Positions 33,001 to 45,456 of a stretch of DNA of 64,000 nt are shown here, piece after piece. Below the pieces are notes generated by a model. It was given only the letters and a program-made list of their open reading frames with translations, had not been told where the DNA came from and made no database searches. Each line of letters opens with the position of its first letter. The stretch's first letter is position 1. The stretch is from assembly GCA_028095005.1 (NCBI GenBank), contig CM051460.1:77641676-77705675 (forward strand), written 5' to 3'. Made by a program: the position numbers and the translations under genes. Source of the DNA: Rhynchospora pubera (Eukaryota > Streptophyta > Magnoliopsida > Poales > Cyperaceae).

Positions 33001-34891
33001 TCATATATGAATTGAATTTTCAGATCCATTATTTGGATGAAATCTCCAAAATTATTGTTGCATTTTCCTATACTTTTGTACAATGAATGAAAAGTTGGAT
33101 CCTTTAATTGTTAGGCTGATTGGTCGTCTTCCTATCATGTATTGATCAAATTACACCCCAAAAGCCGTAAAATTGTTAGGTAGCTAGGTTAGTATATTCA
33201 TGCATATCTCTTTCTTATCTCAATCGATTGCCCACCTTTTCCAAAGTAGATTGGACTCCTCCCCGCTAGTAGTAATCTAACGGTCTATCTAGTACTCTAG
33301 CTAGTCACGCATAATTACTATCTTGATGTAGACCCAAACCGTTAGAGTTAGAAAAATTCTCATGGTAGTTATATAACAAAAATGGAAGTACAGATCAAGC
33401 AAGTCACTTGCAAACATGACAACTAATTAATACTGTCAAGTTATAATAAACTTTGTTGTTGTTGTGAAAGAATTAATGATCCATCAATTGTGTTTATTTG
33501 TTTTGGCAAATGGTTCTTCTCAGACAACTTTCCTTAGATAGAAAGATCACAAACTTGGAGTCTACAAAACGAACAAGCTACTTAGAAATCAATACGCTGA
33601 CATAAAACAGTTAATCCAAGCAAGAAACCCGCGCCGGGTCTCCTCAATCATGAGAAAAAAACAGCAACCAACTCTAACCGTAAAGGAGCCATAATGCAAT
33701 TGCATTGCGATGCACCAATGAGTAGCATCTTTTTCAATGATACAACAACCCCTTTTTTACTCGCTGAAAAAAAGGAGCACATGAATAAAAAGCAAGTCAA
33801 AATAAACAAGTCCTACTTCTATGTATTATATCATTCATCAATCAAATTGCTGCTTGGTTACATCATTTCTTAGCCAACTCCGTTATGCATTAAAAACATT
33901 TCCAATCCAAACCCTTTTCCCCTTTTTTCTTTCTTGGTCAATCCTCACCCCCCTTTCCATGACATCACTGTTTGTTACATTTTACAAAGTTAATTTCTGA
34001 GATAAGAACAGAGAGAGAGAAAGAGACAGGGCAGCTTGGGATCTTTAAGCATGTGAAGAGCAACGAGGTAGCTTTTGGTGGATTTCTCAAGGGCACGCTT
34101 GGCTTGAATTAAAGGGGACATTTGCATATAGTGGCCTCTGCCACACATGGGTCAGTCCCAAAGGAATGGCTTTTGGCATTGGGGCTGCCCCAAAGAGGTT
34201 CCATTTTCGCCATTGAAAGGCATCCACCTGGACTCTAATTGCACAGAAAAAAAAGATTTCTGGTGCACCACCCAAGAATCAAAGAGGGGACCCAACTATT
34301 CAAACAAGGCATCTATCAAAACCTCAAGACTAGAGTGCGATGCTTTTCATTCATCATGATTAATTAATTACACGTGGACTGATTCCTTTACAGTGATTCT
34401 TGGTTAATGAGTCCATGCCATGCTTCCCAATTTGCACCAAAGGATAGTCATGATGAAGCCTATGATATGAGAAGGTTTTTGGGTTTAGGGTTTCTCTTCT
34501 ATTTTTGCATGGAAAAAGGTGGTGCCTCGGAAGAAAGGGGCTTTAGACAATGGCCTAAAGTTTTAATGATGAAAAGGTTGTGAGTACTAATCTTGGACCA
34601 AGCTTCCTTTATGGAGGTGAAAAGAGGCCTTTGCGTCGTGAAAAAGTTGGCTAAAATATGAAAAAAGATGGAGGATAACGCTGGTACCGGCCCCTTTGAT
34701 CAAAAGTCTCAAACTTTTCAAACACTCCTTTTTCTCATTGGGGTCTCGGAATTAGGATTTGGTTAGCAAAAAGTGTATCTAAATGAGAAGAAAGAATGAT
34801 CAAAAGCATCACAAGTACGCTTAAACACCAACCTAATGATGCATGAAATGATATGACTCGTGGGTTTTTAGGAGACCTTTTTGAGTGTCTT
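30045..34891. other. Intergenic, no gene recognised
   Basis: The start is the VTI1 3' UTR. It contains a diverged tandem duplication (listed), T runs at about 31585 and 32647, and otherwise ordinary sequence. About 34500-34891 is probably the 3' UTR of the minus-strand bHLH gene. Open frames at 31228-31506 and 32761-32946 match nothing and lack splice or leader context. Confidence 0.5.
31083..32000. repeat. Diverged tandem duplication, approximately 420-500 bp units
   Basis: Two adjacent segments share ordered landmarks. GGGATAGATGTGTGCATAAATAG (31094) matches TTGGATAGATGTGTGAATGA (31508). CTGTCAGTACCTATATTTCT matches TATCAGTATCCTTTCTTAG, and GGTTTGAAGGCCAGTT matches GGTTTGAAGATCAGTT. GTGGCGAGGTCAATGCTGCA (31316) corresponds to GTGGTGAGGTCAATCATTCA (31955). 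The copies are old and broken by indels; extent is approximate. Confidence 0.5.
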
Positions 34892-36046
34892 TTAGGGTTT
34901 TGGGTGGGGCAAAGGTGTTTGCATGGCAGCGAAACCATTGTTGATGGCAACAAAGCCATCATTCCTACCTAGGGCTTCTAAAGCTCTAACCTGAGACTTC
35001 AGAAACTTTAGATAATTTGCTGCTTCATCAAGCATGGTTGCAGTATCCATCTTACTCCCACCTGGTACCAGGCGCTGTAAAACCCTCAATCTTTCACTAA
35101 CTCTCTCTCTTCTTAGCCTTGCCGCAACTGTCTGAGGGTCGCTTGAAATTTTTACATTCTTTCTTTTCGGTTTTTCCACCGTCTCCTCTGTACCGAGGTT
35201 GACTGGCCTCATGGCAGCTGCTCGGTATATCATTTCCTTTACTTGTGCCATTGCCTCAGTATCTGGTTCGAACTCTCCTTCATGACCCCCAAAGTTTATA
35301 CTCGAATAACATGCCGAATTCTTCTCGGATCGTTGCCTCTTTTGCCTGCTTGTACTCGCAAAAAATATTTCATACCCCTTGCTATTGATTGGAGGAACAC
35401 TGTTTGCTTGTTGGAGAAGGCTATATGAGTGGTCATCATCCTCTTCTAATTTTCTCTTGGTTTTTCTTGGGTTTAATGAAGATTGAGACGTGTTTGGCGG
35501 CTCGGGGTTTGACGAGCTTTGTGAGGCTGTCTCGTCACGGTTTGACAATTGCTTTCCGTCAAACGAGCCACAGTTATCAGATTCACCAGATATGATGTTG
35601 CTGCTGTAACTTAGGTTACAAGGGTTTTCACTGCTTGAGAAGATGGGTTCAAATATATTACTATGGGGGTTAACAGTGACTGCACCATTTGTGCATGGTA
35701 GGAGGGAAGGTAAATTTTGAACAGGTAGATCACTTGATCCCCATGTGCTTGTCTCATGGTGTTGTAATGAATTGAGATCTGATATGGAACCCAGGTTAGG
35801 ATCAAGAACCATACCGTTGATTTGAGTCGCTCTTTCAGGATCGGCACTTGCTGCCACACATGGTCGAATATCTTGCATTTCTAAGCTTGTGGCAATTAGA
35901 GATTCTTCAAGAACTGCTTTTCCACACAGATCACTGTAGAAGTATACATTTGATTCAGAGAAGTTGTCGTATTGGATGCTCGACAGACATGCCGGGATGG
36001 TTGAATTTATCTCATTTTGCACATATACTGAATTAGGCCAGTCCAT
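34892..36046 (-). CDS. bHLH transcription factor, bHLH87/HECATE-like (VIIIb), 384 aa
   Basis: Nuclear DNA-binding factor of bHLH subfamily VIIIb, closest by eye to Arabidopsis bHLH87. The coding region is uninterrupted, opening MDWPNSVYVQNEI at 36046. A bHLH domain covers about residues 303-352: basic region DPQTVAARLRRERVSERLRV, loop VPGGSKMDT, helix 2 TMLDEAANYLKFLKSQV. The position normally held by the E-box-contacting Glu is Ala (VAAR), typical of this subfamily, so canonical E-box binding is doubtful without a partner. Just upstream is the conserved MAQVKEMIYRAAAMRPVNLG (266-285). The N-terminal 190 residues are Ser/Asn-rich and probably disordered. A Lys/Arg-rich patch (193-199) may be a nuclear signal. 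A 5' UTR intron ends 15 bases upstream of the ATG. The stop codon lies inside an AAACCCTAAA motif. Confidence 0.93.
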   Translation of the reverse strand: MDWPNSVYVQNEINSTIPACLSSIQYDNFSESNVYFYSDLCGKAVLEESLIATSLEMQDIRPCVAASADPERATQINGMVLDPNLGSISDLNSLQHHETSTWGSSDLPVQNLPSLLPCTNGAVTVNPHSNIFEPIFSSSENPCNLSYSSNIISGESDNCGSFDGKQLSNRDETASQSSSNPEPPNTSQSSLNPRKTKRKLEEDDDHSYSLLQQANSVPPINSKGYEIFFASTSRQKRQRSEKNSACYSSINFGGHEGEFEPDTEAMAQVKEMIYRAAAMRPVNLGTEETVEKPKRKNVKISSDPQTVAARLRRERVSERLRVLQRLVPGGSKMDTATMLDEAANYLKFLKSQVRALEALGRNDGFVAINNGFAAMQTPLPHPKP

Positions 36047-37155
36047 GGCGCTCGCCGGGTGCTAAAAGGAAAATAACATAATAATCACGGTTAGAATCAG
36101 AACAAACCCTTTTTTTTTTAAACATAGCAGCCTCTATTGGATACTGATCCATGATTACATTGAAATGAAATCATAAAGAGTCATCAGAACAATACTTCAA
36201 AAAGGTAAAGTTGGCTTAATATATTGGTACGAGATGCTTTTGTTTTATTAGGCATGCATCATTAAATTTTGGAAACAGTGCCTTAACTGAAAGCTCCTTC
36301 AATTAATTCAAACAAGGTGGTCAGAATGCGAAGTCAGGGTATCATTACACATACTTTTATAATTTCTCAACAATGTTTTAGCACAAACAAGTCTCAAAAA
36401 AAGAGAGAAGCTTAGAAATACACTCATTGAAAACATTGAAATTAAAAAAATAGAACAAAAATATTTAAGGTAAGAAGGTGAGAATAACCCTGTAAAAAAG
36501 ATTTTTCAGGCCTGGAAAAATAATGATATATAAGCAGAAAAGGATCTAAAATATCAAACCAAAGAACTAGTACAAGTTACGATCGTACCTTATTTTTATA
36601 AGAATGGATATTCCTTTCAGAGATCCTGAACTTGCCTCACGGACTGGAATAGCATAAATATAATGAAGGAAGCCAAAACAAAAGAGACCTAAGCTAGCGT
36701 CAGAATTGCAAGTTTGCAACCAATCTGCCTCTCAACTTGGCAGGAAGGCATTAAATTCTCATGATCATCATGATCTCAAACCCAATGTCGCATGCGAACA
36801 GATAACCTCACCAAATTAACAAAGATTGCCAGATTGGTATAGAAACCAAAACTCAAGCTTCCTTTGAAATTGCTAATATTCCTTGGGAGTCAGAGAAGAG
36901 AGAAGGGTGTGAGATGGTCCTCACTCAAGGTTGTATAGTATAACTCTCCTTCTCAAATTTTCTCTCTTGGGCTATTTTTGAAAAGGAAAACTCATGTACA
37001 ATTAGCCTTTCAGAGGAGGAGACAGATTGGTGGGAAGAACAGGGAACTTGAGAGCAAGTGAAAGAGAGCTAGCGAGCGAGAGAGAGAGAGAGAGAGAGGA
37101 TGGGTAGCATATGAGATTTCTAGACAGGAGGTATGAAATAGATTTATATATATCT
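36047..37155 (-). promoter_or_regulatory. 5' UTR intron, GA/CT tract and TATA box of the bHLH gene
   Basis: On the minus strand TCCTTTTAG|CACCC (acceptor at 36062) and AAATAAG|GTACGATC (donor near 36589) define a probable 5' UTR intron of about 0.53 kb. The leader exon would run from about 37115 to 36590 and starts near a (CT)10 tract (37079-37098). A TATA box, TATATATAAA on the minus strand, lies at 37143-37152, about 30 bases above the expected start. The long leader could contain upstream ORFs; I did not resolve them. Confidence 0.65.
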
Positions 37156-37159
37156 ATAA

Positions 37160-40100
37160 GGAAAATATGCAATATGCAATAATTGTTTAATATGTAGGTA
37201 TGAAAAGGACTGCACCTATCTTTTGTTTTTTTCTGTTTATTCCTTGGGTAGTATGCTATTTTTTCCCAAGACTACAACAGTGGGAAAAAGAGGTCTGAGA
37301 GTTTGAGCACCACCATTTTTTGTCAACAGCTTTCTTTTCCTGTTTCTTTTTTTCTGTGTGCATGTGTGTTTTATTCATAATTTTGTTAGTTTGCACGGTG
37401 CATGCATGTTGATATAATAAAGGGTTAAATGATCACAATTCATAATCGAATTATAATCACTGTACATCAGTACATGCAACATGAGATGGATGGTGCCACT
37501 TAATGAATATCTCCTACCGACAATATTATTCAGTCCTAATTTATTGAATGTGAGACTAAACAAATCATGAAAACCGAACAAAATAGTACTGTACATATGC
37601 GCAATGAAACAGTAATGAAGTTACATTTATTTCTTTTGTGGGGATAGGGGGCGGTCACTTTCTTTATTACTAATTAATAAGGGTAATTCTATGATCCACC
37701 TAGTACATCCACATGTATAGATATGACAATTTTTGCTTCTGGATGTGTCGCAAAATATATAACAGATCATCAAGTGAGTAAAAAGACAAGGAAAAATATT
37801 TGGGTATATCATCATTGCCTATCAAATTTCCAATTGGTGGAAAAGCCACATCAAATCAAGTATTAACAAAAGGACGCGTGTCCATCGTTCATTAGATTTT
37901 CTATCTGCAAGAATACAAACAATTTATTAATTCAGTAAAAATTATTAGAACATAGGATTTTTCTGGGTCTACCAAGTTGAAGTTGGATGAACAGCTAGAT
38001 TACTGCACATTTTTTTTAGTAGAAGAAAATAGTGGGAAAACAGAAGCATGGCACGTTAAAGAACTGTCGTATGAGAGAATTTTGCGAAGATGGATATATT
38101 AATATTAATTATTGCCTATTCTTTGTGGGTACTACTTGTATGTAATCTATGATTTTGGGGACAAGGATGTGCCTCCAATATTAAGGAGAGGTCATGATTG
38201 ATAACCTCTAGCTAACGATAAAACTGATGAAAGCAAATTTGCTGAGGGATATATTAGTTTAATAATGTTATGTCGCTCTCAAATTTTCAATCATATTAAT
38301 TACTTCCTAGCTAGCTTGGCAACACTAGCTAGCTAGTACCTATGATCAATCTAAAATTATCAACTTAAATGTATGAAATTTCACCATTAATAACATCTGT
38401 TCTACTATTTAATTTAATGGTTCTATTGATAATAGGTGGCCTATTGATGCCCGCTTTTCTCCAAAAAAAAAAAAGAAAAAGAATAAAGAATCAGTTCTAG
38501 TAATTAAATATTAGACTACTTAATTGTTAATTACACGTACCGGACTAAAAATTGATGTTCTGGTAATTGGCCCTTTCTACAATTCTACGTTTCTATTTTG
38601 TAATGAAATGAATATATGTACCTGTATCAGTTGGGTACTGGTAACATGAATTTGGGATGCTGTGCAAAAACTAGTGATGGGAAATTTGCTACCCCTGATT
38701 TCACAGGGCTTTTGTTAGACGTTGGAAAGCAGAGAAACAATACACCTAGTTTGTACCCAGTTTTATTTCAATGGAAAAAAAAACTTTGTAGAGTTTAATT
38801 TTGCCTACGTTTTTTTCATAAAAAAATTTTTAATATTCTTTTTAAAGATCTATATTTACCAGAACCACCACCGTCAATAATATTATTAATATTAATATAG
38901 TAATAATAATAATAATAATATGATTGTTGTTGTTGTTGTTGTTGTAGTATGTTAATTTTTTTATAACCCCATTTCTTCAAATTCGAACGATATACCTAAT
39001 ATATCCTAATCCTATGCATATGCAAGGTTGGGATTGTCCATGCATATATATATATGGTTTGTCTTTCACATGCTTAGCACTTCCATATTCTAGTTTGTAA
39101 ACAAGTTAGATTAAACTTTAGCTTTTACTCTTAGCTAGAATCCAAACGAGCCGGAAGCTGTATTTCACTTTTCAGAATCATACTTGCGCACTTTTTTGTT
39201 TGTTCCCTTTCTTTTTTGTTACCATCGATCTGTAAGCTTGCTATGTTCATTGTTTATGTTTTCATTAAAGTAGTCATAGACACTAAAGCTTATGTTTGAA
39301 TAGTACATTAACTTTTGTAGCAGCATTGAAGAACGCGGTAGCTGCTCCATTACATTTTTTTTCTGCTACATAAACTAATTGATACTAAATTAAACATGAT
39401 ATAACAGAATGTTGTCATTTCAATAATGACTACATAGATAACATTCCAATGCTTCAAAAGAGAGTATATATCATCTCAATTTATTAAAAATTAAATAAGG
39501 AAGATGTCAACATGGAAGAAAATGTCAAATGCTTTAAATGCCCGTTACAATAGCTAACAAGTTGGACAATTTGGCATTTCTTTCCTATCACTGTCCCCCT
39601 GTTTTCTGTTTTGAGTTTTGACATTCACTTGAAGAAGCACACTTTATTCTCGTAATCGCTATATATTATTTTTATGTACATACTTTTTCTTTTTTGGGTT
39701 TTCTCTTACTGAAGCATATATAATGTTCAAACTTAATTTGGTTAATGCTATTTGCATCAAATAATATTTTGGATAGATTAATTGAACTTGCTTACTAGAT
39801 TATGCTAAAATCTTTATAAAACCAGCTAATGATGCTAATTAGTTATTTTAAATACTTTTTTCAATACTATTGCTTCCAAATGAACTGAGCCGAACATATT
39901 GGCTTGCTGAACATATATATATATTTTAAGGATAAATTAGGGGTCAAGATTTCCAACTTATTTATAAATTAAATATCCACAAAGAATTTTCAGCTGACAT
40001 GCGACTTTTCACTAAAAATGTATTGCTCTTTGCCACTAAACCAATAATCGATTCTCAAATGAACATAAAGGTACTTCATAAAATATTTATGTTACAATGC

Positions 40101-40260
40101 CTACCACAGCTTGTCAGAACTTTCTATTGTGTTGCCAAAGTGAAAGTTTTGTAAGGACGAAATTTATTTTTGCAAGTGTAAAATATTGGCTTTTTTTTTG
40201 CAAGTGTAAAATATTGGCTGATAAAGAGAAAATAGAGAATCATATCTAGTGCATAGTGCA
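37160..40260. other. Intergenic, no gene
   Basis: AT-rich. It holds a (TAA)n/(TTG)n microsatellite (listed) and a 20-bp direct duplication TGCAAGTGTAAAATATTGGC at about 40171 and 40199. Short frames (for example 38616-38798) match nothing. Confidence 0.5.
38897..38946. repeat. Compound microsatellite (TAA)n then (TTG)n
   Basis: (TAA)7 at about 38901-38921 is followed after a few bases by (TTG)7 to about 38946. Confidence 0.85.
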
Positions 40261-40268
40261 ATTGTTAA

Positions 40269-40585
40269 TAGAGCTGTCAACGGCACTGCCACCAACGTGG
40301 TGCCGTTCCGTTTAACTGAAACGGAACGAATAACGGCACCAGTTTTCATTTCGTTTCAACAACGAAACGGCAAACGGAATAAGAAATTGTGACGTTTCGA
40401 ACCGTTTCGCCTCTTTTCAAACCGTTTCATGTGTATTTTCTTATGTGAAACGAATAACGGAATGGATTTCTGTACCGTTTTGGAAACGGAACGGTTAACG
40501 GAATGGTATATCGTACCGTTTTCTTAAACGAAACGGTAAACGGTATGGGGTGTTCCGTGCATTTCGGCCACGTTTGACAGCCCTA
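40269..40585. mobile_element. hAT-like MITE, TSD ATTGTTAA
   Basis: Perfect 8-bp direct repeats ATTGTTAA occur at 40261-40268 and 40586-40593. The termini are TAGAGCTGTCAACGG and, in reverse complement, TAGGGCTGTCAAACG. The interior is filled with AAACGG/CCGTTT motifs in both orientations (AAACGGAACG, CCGTTTCGTT). 317 bp, no protein. Confidence 0.9.
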
Positions 40586-40593
40586 ATTGTTAA

Positions 40594-42571
40594 GACAATA
40601 TTTATAGTGTGAGAGATGCATATATTTATTTATATTTCGGTCAAATGCTTGATTTAAAAATATATTCTACTACAGACCGATAACACATTCATACATAATG
40701 CGCATAATAAGTAATATTATCAAAGGAAGCTCAGATCCAAACTAAATAGTTACTCTCTTTGATAGCTACAGGGAAAAGGACACATAAGTACCTATCAATG
40801 GGCTATCTAAAATCCTGATAGATTTTATGAGGCAAGGCAAAACAGTAGACTACCTTGCACGCTACGCAAACATAATAAGCGTTTTTTAACATGATATATG
40901 TTGAAATCGTATGTATATCACTGTTGTCGATATGGCTATATGCAATGTCATGTTCATACATAAGATAATGTTTTTCACCTGTACAATTTTGTTGCATAAG
41001 TGTACGGTCTACCTTTGGGAAATATGAAACTAAAATCGAAAATTATGTAGTGAACTAATCATTTCTGTCCGATTGGAACCCCAGTAACTTGTAACCATTC
41101 ATAAATTTCAAAGAACAGTAAATTTTTTTTACTCCATATTAAAAAATAATATGATACAAATTTTTCCTTATATTACTTATATATGAGCTGATCATGAGGA
41201 GGCAAAACTTATAAAAAAATAACATCTTATGAGAATAAAATTATTTTGATAAAAATATTAAAAAAGATTTGATGCATAAATACATAGTACTCATAAGTAA
41301 ATTAAATACGAAGAGAGTCTCAATTTGGTTTATAAATTTGTCCTAATTTTTATTATTGTAACATTATACTTTGCAAAGATCAAGAGAGTTGGCAAGCATA
41401 AAGACTATTTTCCATCTGGGATGTTAAATTCGTCATGATTTCTATTAATTAAAAAAATTTACGCACTTCAATTATAAAATATTACGAATCCACATGTGTG
41501 CTGTTCTATAATACCACACAAAGCACCACACAGAAAACGCAACAAGAACAACGATAGTAAAACCGCGGGCCCAATCCGTTGCAGGCGTGTGGGACCCGCT
41601 CATGATGAATGATTGGTGGGGATCCCTCCCGAACCGTCCCTTTGCGAGGGCCCCACAACTCCGGCTTCAATTTCCATTTCTGTTTCATCCCCTGACGTCA
41701 CCTCGCCAGAACCGGCTCGCATTTAATGCGGACAGTGAACCGAACCGCTCTGGTTCGCCTTGAACCGGGATGTGGTCCCAAACCGGTCCGTGTGGCAGCT
41801 GGTGGGGGCGGCTCTAGTGGGCAGACTCGTGGGTTGGGATCGAGATTGCTGACGTGGCGCTCTCCTATTGGCTAATACAAGCGGCTAGCGTATTATTTCA
41901 CATGGGATCAGGCTCATTTCTGGGACCATTTTTATAATTTTTACAATTTATTTCTTGGTAATTTTTTTTTTTAAATTATGTATTGGACAATTTTAGTTGG
42001 GTTACAAACATTTGAAGGGAGTGTGAATTAAACAGTGATCTCTGTCACTGATCCAACAGTGCTAGATCTGGATCGGAGTGTGTGTGCATTGTACAAGACA
42101 CAGGGGTCAGTTCAGGACAGGACCCCTTTTTATTTCAAGTCAACTTTAACAAACTAGCCTGGCTTTAATTTCTTGAACTGAACAGTAAAATGTTTGCAAA
42201 TCCTAGTTCATTGCATATAATTTTTAAAGGTGATAGACTTTTGTTGTTATTGTTGTCAATTTTAAGTGTGAAATCATGTGACAGAGTCTATCTATTGGAC
42301 TATTGCCTCCTATAAAATAGTTGGTGCCATAAGAACAATGAAGAGTATAGCATTTAATGTTGGCTTAAAGTAGTGTGACAAACTGACAATACTAATATGT
42401 GCACTTCCACATGGAGAAAGAAATCATATGTTTGTCATTTTTAATGTTATTCAGATCTAATTCCAACGAGGTTAGATTTCTTAAGTCATAAACTCCTATT
42501 TTATAACTTATATTCATAATTTTTTATATTCAATTTATGCATGCTTAATATTATTTTAGATAAATGTTTTA
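40594..42571. other. Intergenic; contains a GC-rich promoter-like island
   Basis: No gene recognised. The notable part is the island at about 41500-41890, listed separately. The 60-residue minus-strand frame at 41506-41688 (MKQKWKLKPELWG) has no known match. Confidence 0.5.
41500..41890. promoter_or_regulatory. GC-rich promoter-like island without an assigned gene
   Basis: Composition changes abruptly to GC-rich for about 390 bases in an otherwise AT-rich stretch. It contains a palindromic CCTGACGTCACC (41691-41702), the core TGACGTCA of bZIP sites. GCTGACGTGGCG occurs near 41847 and CTATTGGCTAA, an inverted CCAAT box, near 41866. Several CCGGTT/AACCGG repeats are present. No recognisable exon follows on either strand within 3 kb. 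Confidence 0.4.
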
Positions 42572-42871
42572 GGCTCTGTTTGGATCGTATGAGATTAAGG
42601 GTAGGATTAGCTATTCAGGATTAAGATTCTTAATCCTAAATTCTTAAGAATAAGCTTAATCTCAGATTAAGACTTTTTGTTTGGATGAGGAAAGAATAAA
42701 TAATGAGCTTTTCTTTCTAATCTCAACTCTTATTCTAACAAAATGTCAGATTAACTAATCTTAGTCTGATTAAGAATAAGATCTTAATCCTGGACTGTTT
42801 GGATGATTTCTTAGTCCCGAATAGCTATTTAGTCTAGAATAGCCCTTATTCCTAACTATCCAAACAGGGCC
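42572..42871. mobile_element. Tourist-like (PIF/Harbinger) MITE, TSD TTA
   Basis: Flanked by TTA at 42569-42571 and 42872-42874. Termini are GGCTCTGTTTGGATCG and, in reverse complement, GGCCCTGTTTGGATAG. The inside repeats AATCCT and TTAAGA motifs in inverted order. 3-bp TTA/TAA duplications are characteristic of PIF/Harbinger MITEs. 300 bp. Confidence 0.85.
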
Positions 42872-42874
42872 TTA

Positions 42875-45456
42875 GTGTTTAGGTTAAATGTCTTATTTAT
42901 TAAGAAAAAAAAATCGTTTGGTCAGGTTAATTAGATATGGTAGCGCGCAAATTAGATGCATCATTATTAGGTTATGTTAGAGGTGTAACTTTGTAAGTGC
43001 AACGACTGCTATAAAAAGCAATATTTTTCGTTTCAAAGTGAACCATGCAGTATGCAGAAGAACATAATTTTTCTTTTCTATGCACAAAAAATGTCAAACT
43101 ATGCATTAGATGAATTTTTATGGAAAAAAAAATAAGAGTTTCTCAAAGGTCAACAATCAATTTGGGAACATGATAATGTTTCATCATCACTTGAAAATAT
43201 CACTTGACCTAATATTTTTATGAGAACTTGATGTCTTGAACTCATATAATTTATCATGTCATCAGGTTAGTATCTCATAATCTGAGGCATCAACATCAAT
43301 CAGCAGGGTTGCATTGATGATGCAACTTAGTTCCATCTTGCTCTGTTTCGTTACTTGGTCTTAATTAGCAAACAGTTAGGAGATTATAAATGGACAAGAC
43401 AACTAAAGCATACTTACAAATACAATGTTCACTATACTGGTCTTAATTGGCAAACAGTTACATTAATGTTCAATTAATGTACCTGCAGCTGTGAACTCTG
43501 TTTAGCACTGAAACTTCAAAGCACTGATCTAAAACTAAACTAAATAAATCATCCATTCAATAGCTTCCTTCACTATACTGACTTCTGAGTTCTGATCAAG
43601 TACTGTTTGTGATTGTTATGAATGAGACAACAGAGGAGATATTATTCCCCATTATCCAACCTTTATTCATGTTCTTCACCTTCTTCAAATCCAAATATGT
43701 AGTAGAGGTGCATGTGCATCGACACGGCTCAATCTCTGTAAAGACTAAAGAAGGTGCACAATGACAATGCACTCATATTCCTAGGACTAGTCGCTTTGCA
43801 GAGCCTGTGCAAGGTGTGTCTCTGTGAGAGGTACATCATCCCTTCTGCATTTCTCTCTAATTTTCACTTATTGAGCTAGGCTCGTCTAGTGATCGAGATT
43901 TATCAAGAGACTTCTTCCCCTCAATGTTGGACCACTCGTTGTTATCACTGTTGCCGTCACAGTGTTGTCTCTCTCGCCCTTTGGCATTGGTCTCTCTAAT
44001 TGCTCATTACTCACCCTCCTTTCAGATCCTCTCCAACACCACAGACATGATTAGAGAGTATCAGACAACTATGTGAAAGATTTTTTTAAATCAGATGACT
44101 TAAATTATTCATCACTGACACGCTGCTTGACAAATTGCTTAATTTTATGAAACATCAAATGCAAGCTTATTTATGAAACACCAATTGTTTCCCTATAATT
44201 GGAGGGGAGCAGAAAACTTCTCATCTCCTCTCTTTGTCCTCTTGTCGCCTTCAACATTGTCACCATCTTTGTTTCTCTGTATCTCTCTAGGATATTATAT
44301 ATAATTAAGAAACACTTGTTATATAATTTAATAATGTTATGTATGTTATAAATAAATAAAAAAAATGAAGGATACATCCATATCAAGATGAGGTTAATAG
44401 ATCCACCAACCTCCAACCATCTTAATGTGATGTGATAGTACATTGGCACGATCCGAGGAATTGGAGGGATTAGATTGGTATCCTACCAAAATTCCTTCCT
44501 TCCCTGAACTAGAAAGATTACATTACACCACCAAGTTCAAACAATATTTACAACTGTCACGCCACCAATATATAACATCCTAAGTACACAGAACAAAGAA
44601 AACTTTCTCTAATTATGTATGCCAATTCTTTTTGACATGTAAGATTTTTGGCAAGTACCTATCTTTTGGCATATCAAATGTTCACTTTTAAGTTGTGTAC
44701 TTGTAGTAAACTTCCCAGTCATTGTATGCATTGTTTGCGTCAATTTGAATGATCAAGGGAAAGATTTGTTGATAAAGAGAGAAGGGGAGGTGGTCCATGT
44801 AAGGGTATGCATCCAATTAGAGGGGGGCCACGTAGTAGGTGCCAAGTCAAAAGATTTGGAGGTCTGATCAGGTCAGATCAGAGCAAATCTTTGCTAATTT
44901 GGGCTTAGCCCCACATCTTCCTCCTACCAGTAATGGGTTCTAACTCCATAGCTCCTCTACAACAGTATACAGTTCACAAGATAGAGACTTAATAGGTCAC
45001 ATTAGTCTTCACTATCAGACTAAAAGCAATTTGGGTCGCTTTGTCTAAGATGGAGAGCCCAGATTTGTCTCCAACAAGCCCAATAAAGTACAACAAATTT
45101 GGTCGTTACCATGCCAATTTTAGTGTGGACCTCGTATAGATTGTTTTACAAATCTCTCTAATGTTAGTCACTGCAGAAGACAGCAACAGAGCATACAACG
45201 TTAGAATTTATAAGATACAATAAATTTTTATCTTAAATGCAAAGTTGTCATAAAATATGTCTCTAGCAGCTCTACAACCCCAGGCCTAGCCAAGCAAACT
45301 GTTTACACAAGTTAAACAAAAGTACAAAAAAAAAAAAAAAAACTACCAAACGGCAAGCTCATTTACAAAGTCTTTACCACTCAGGCTGAACTAATGATAA
45401 GTAATCATTTCAGAAACTGACAGTTTCAGAGCCAATTTAGCTTCATTCACTGAGCT
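42875..45456. other. Intergenic, nothing recognised
   Basis: No gene. There is an A run at about 45328-45345 and unassignable sequence. The final part (about 45250-45456) is probably the 3' UTR of the TRB gene. Confidence 0.5.
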
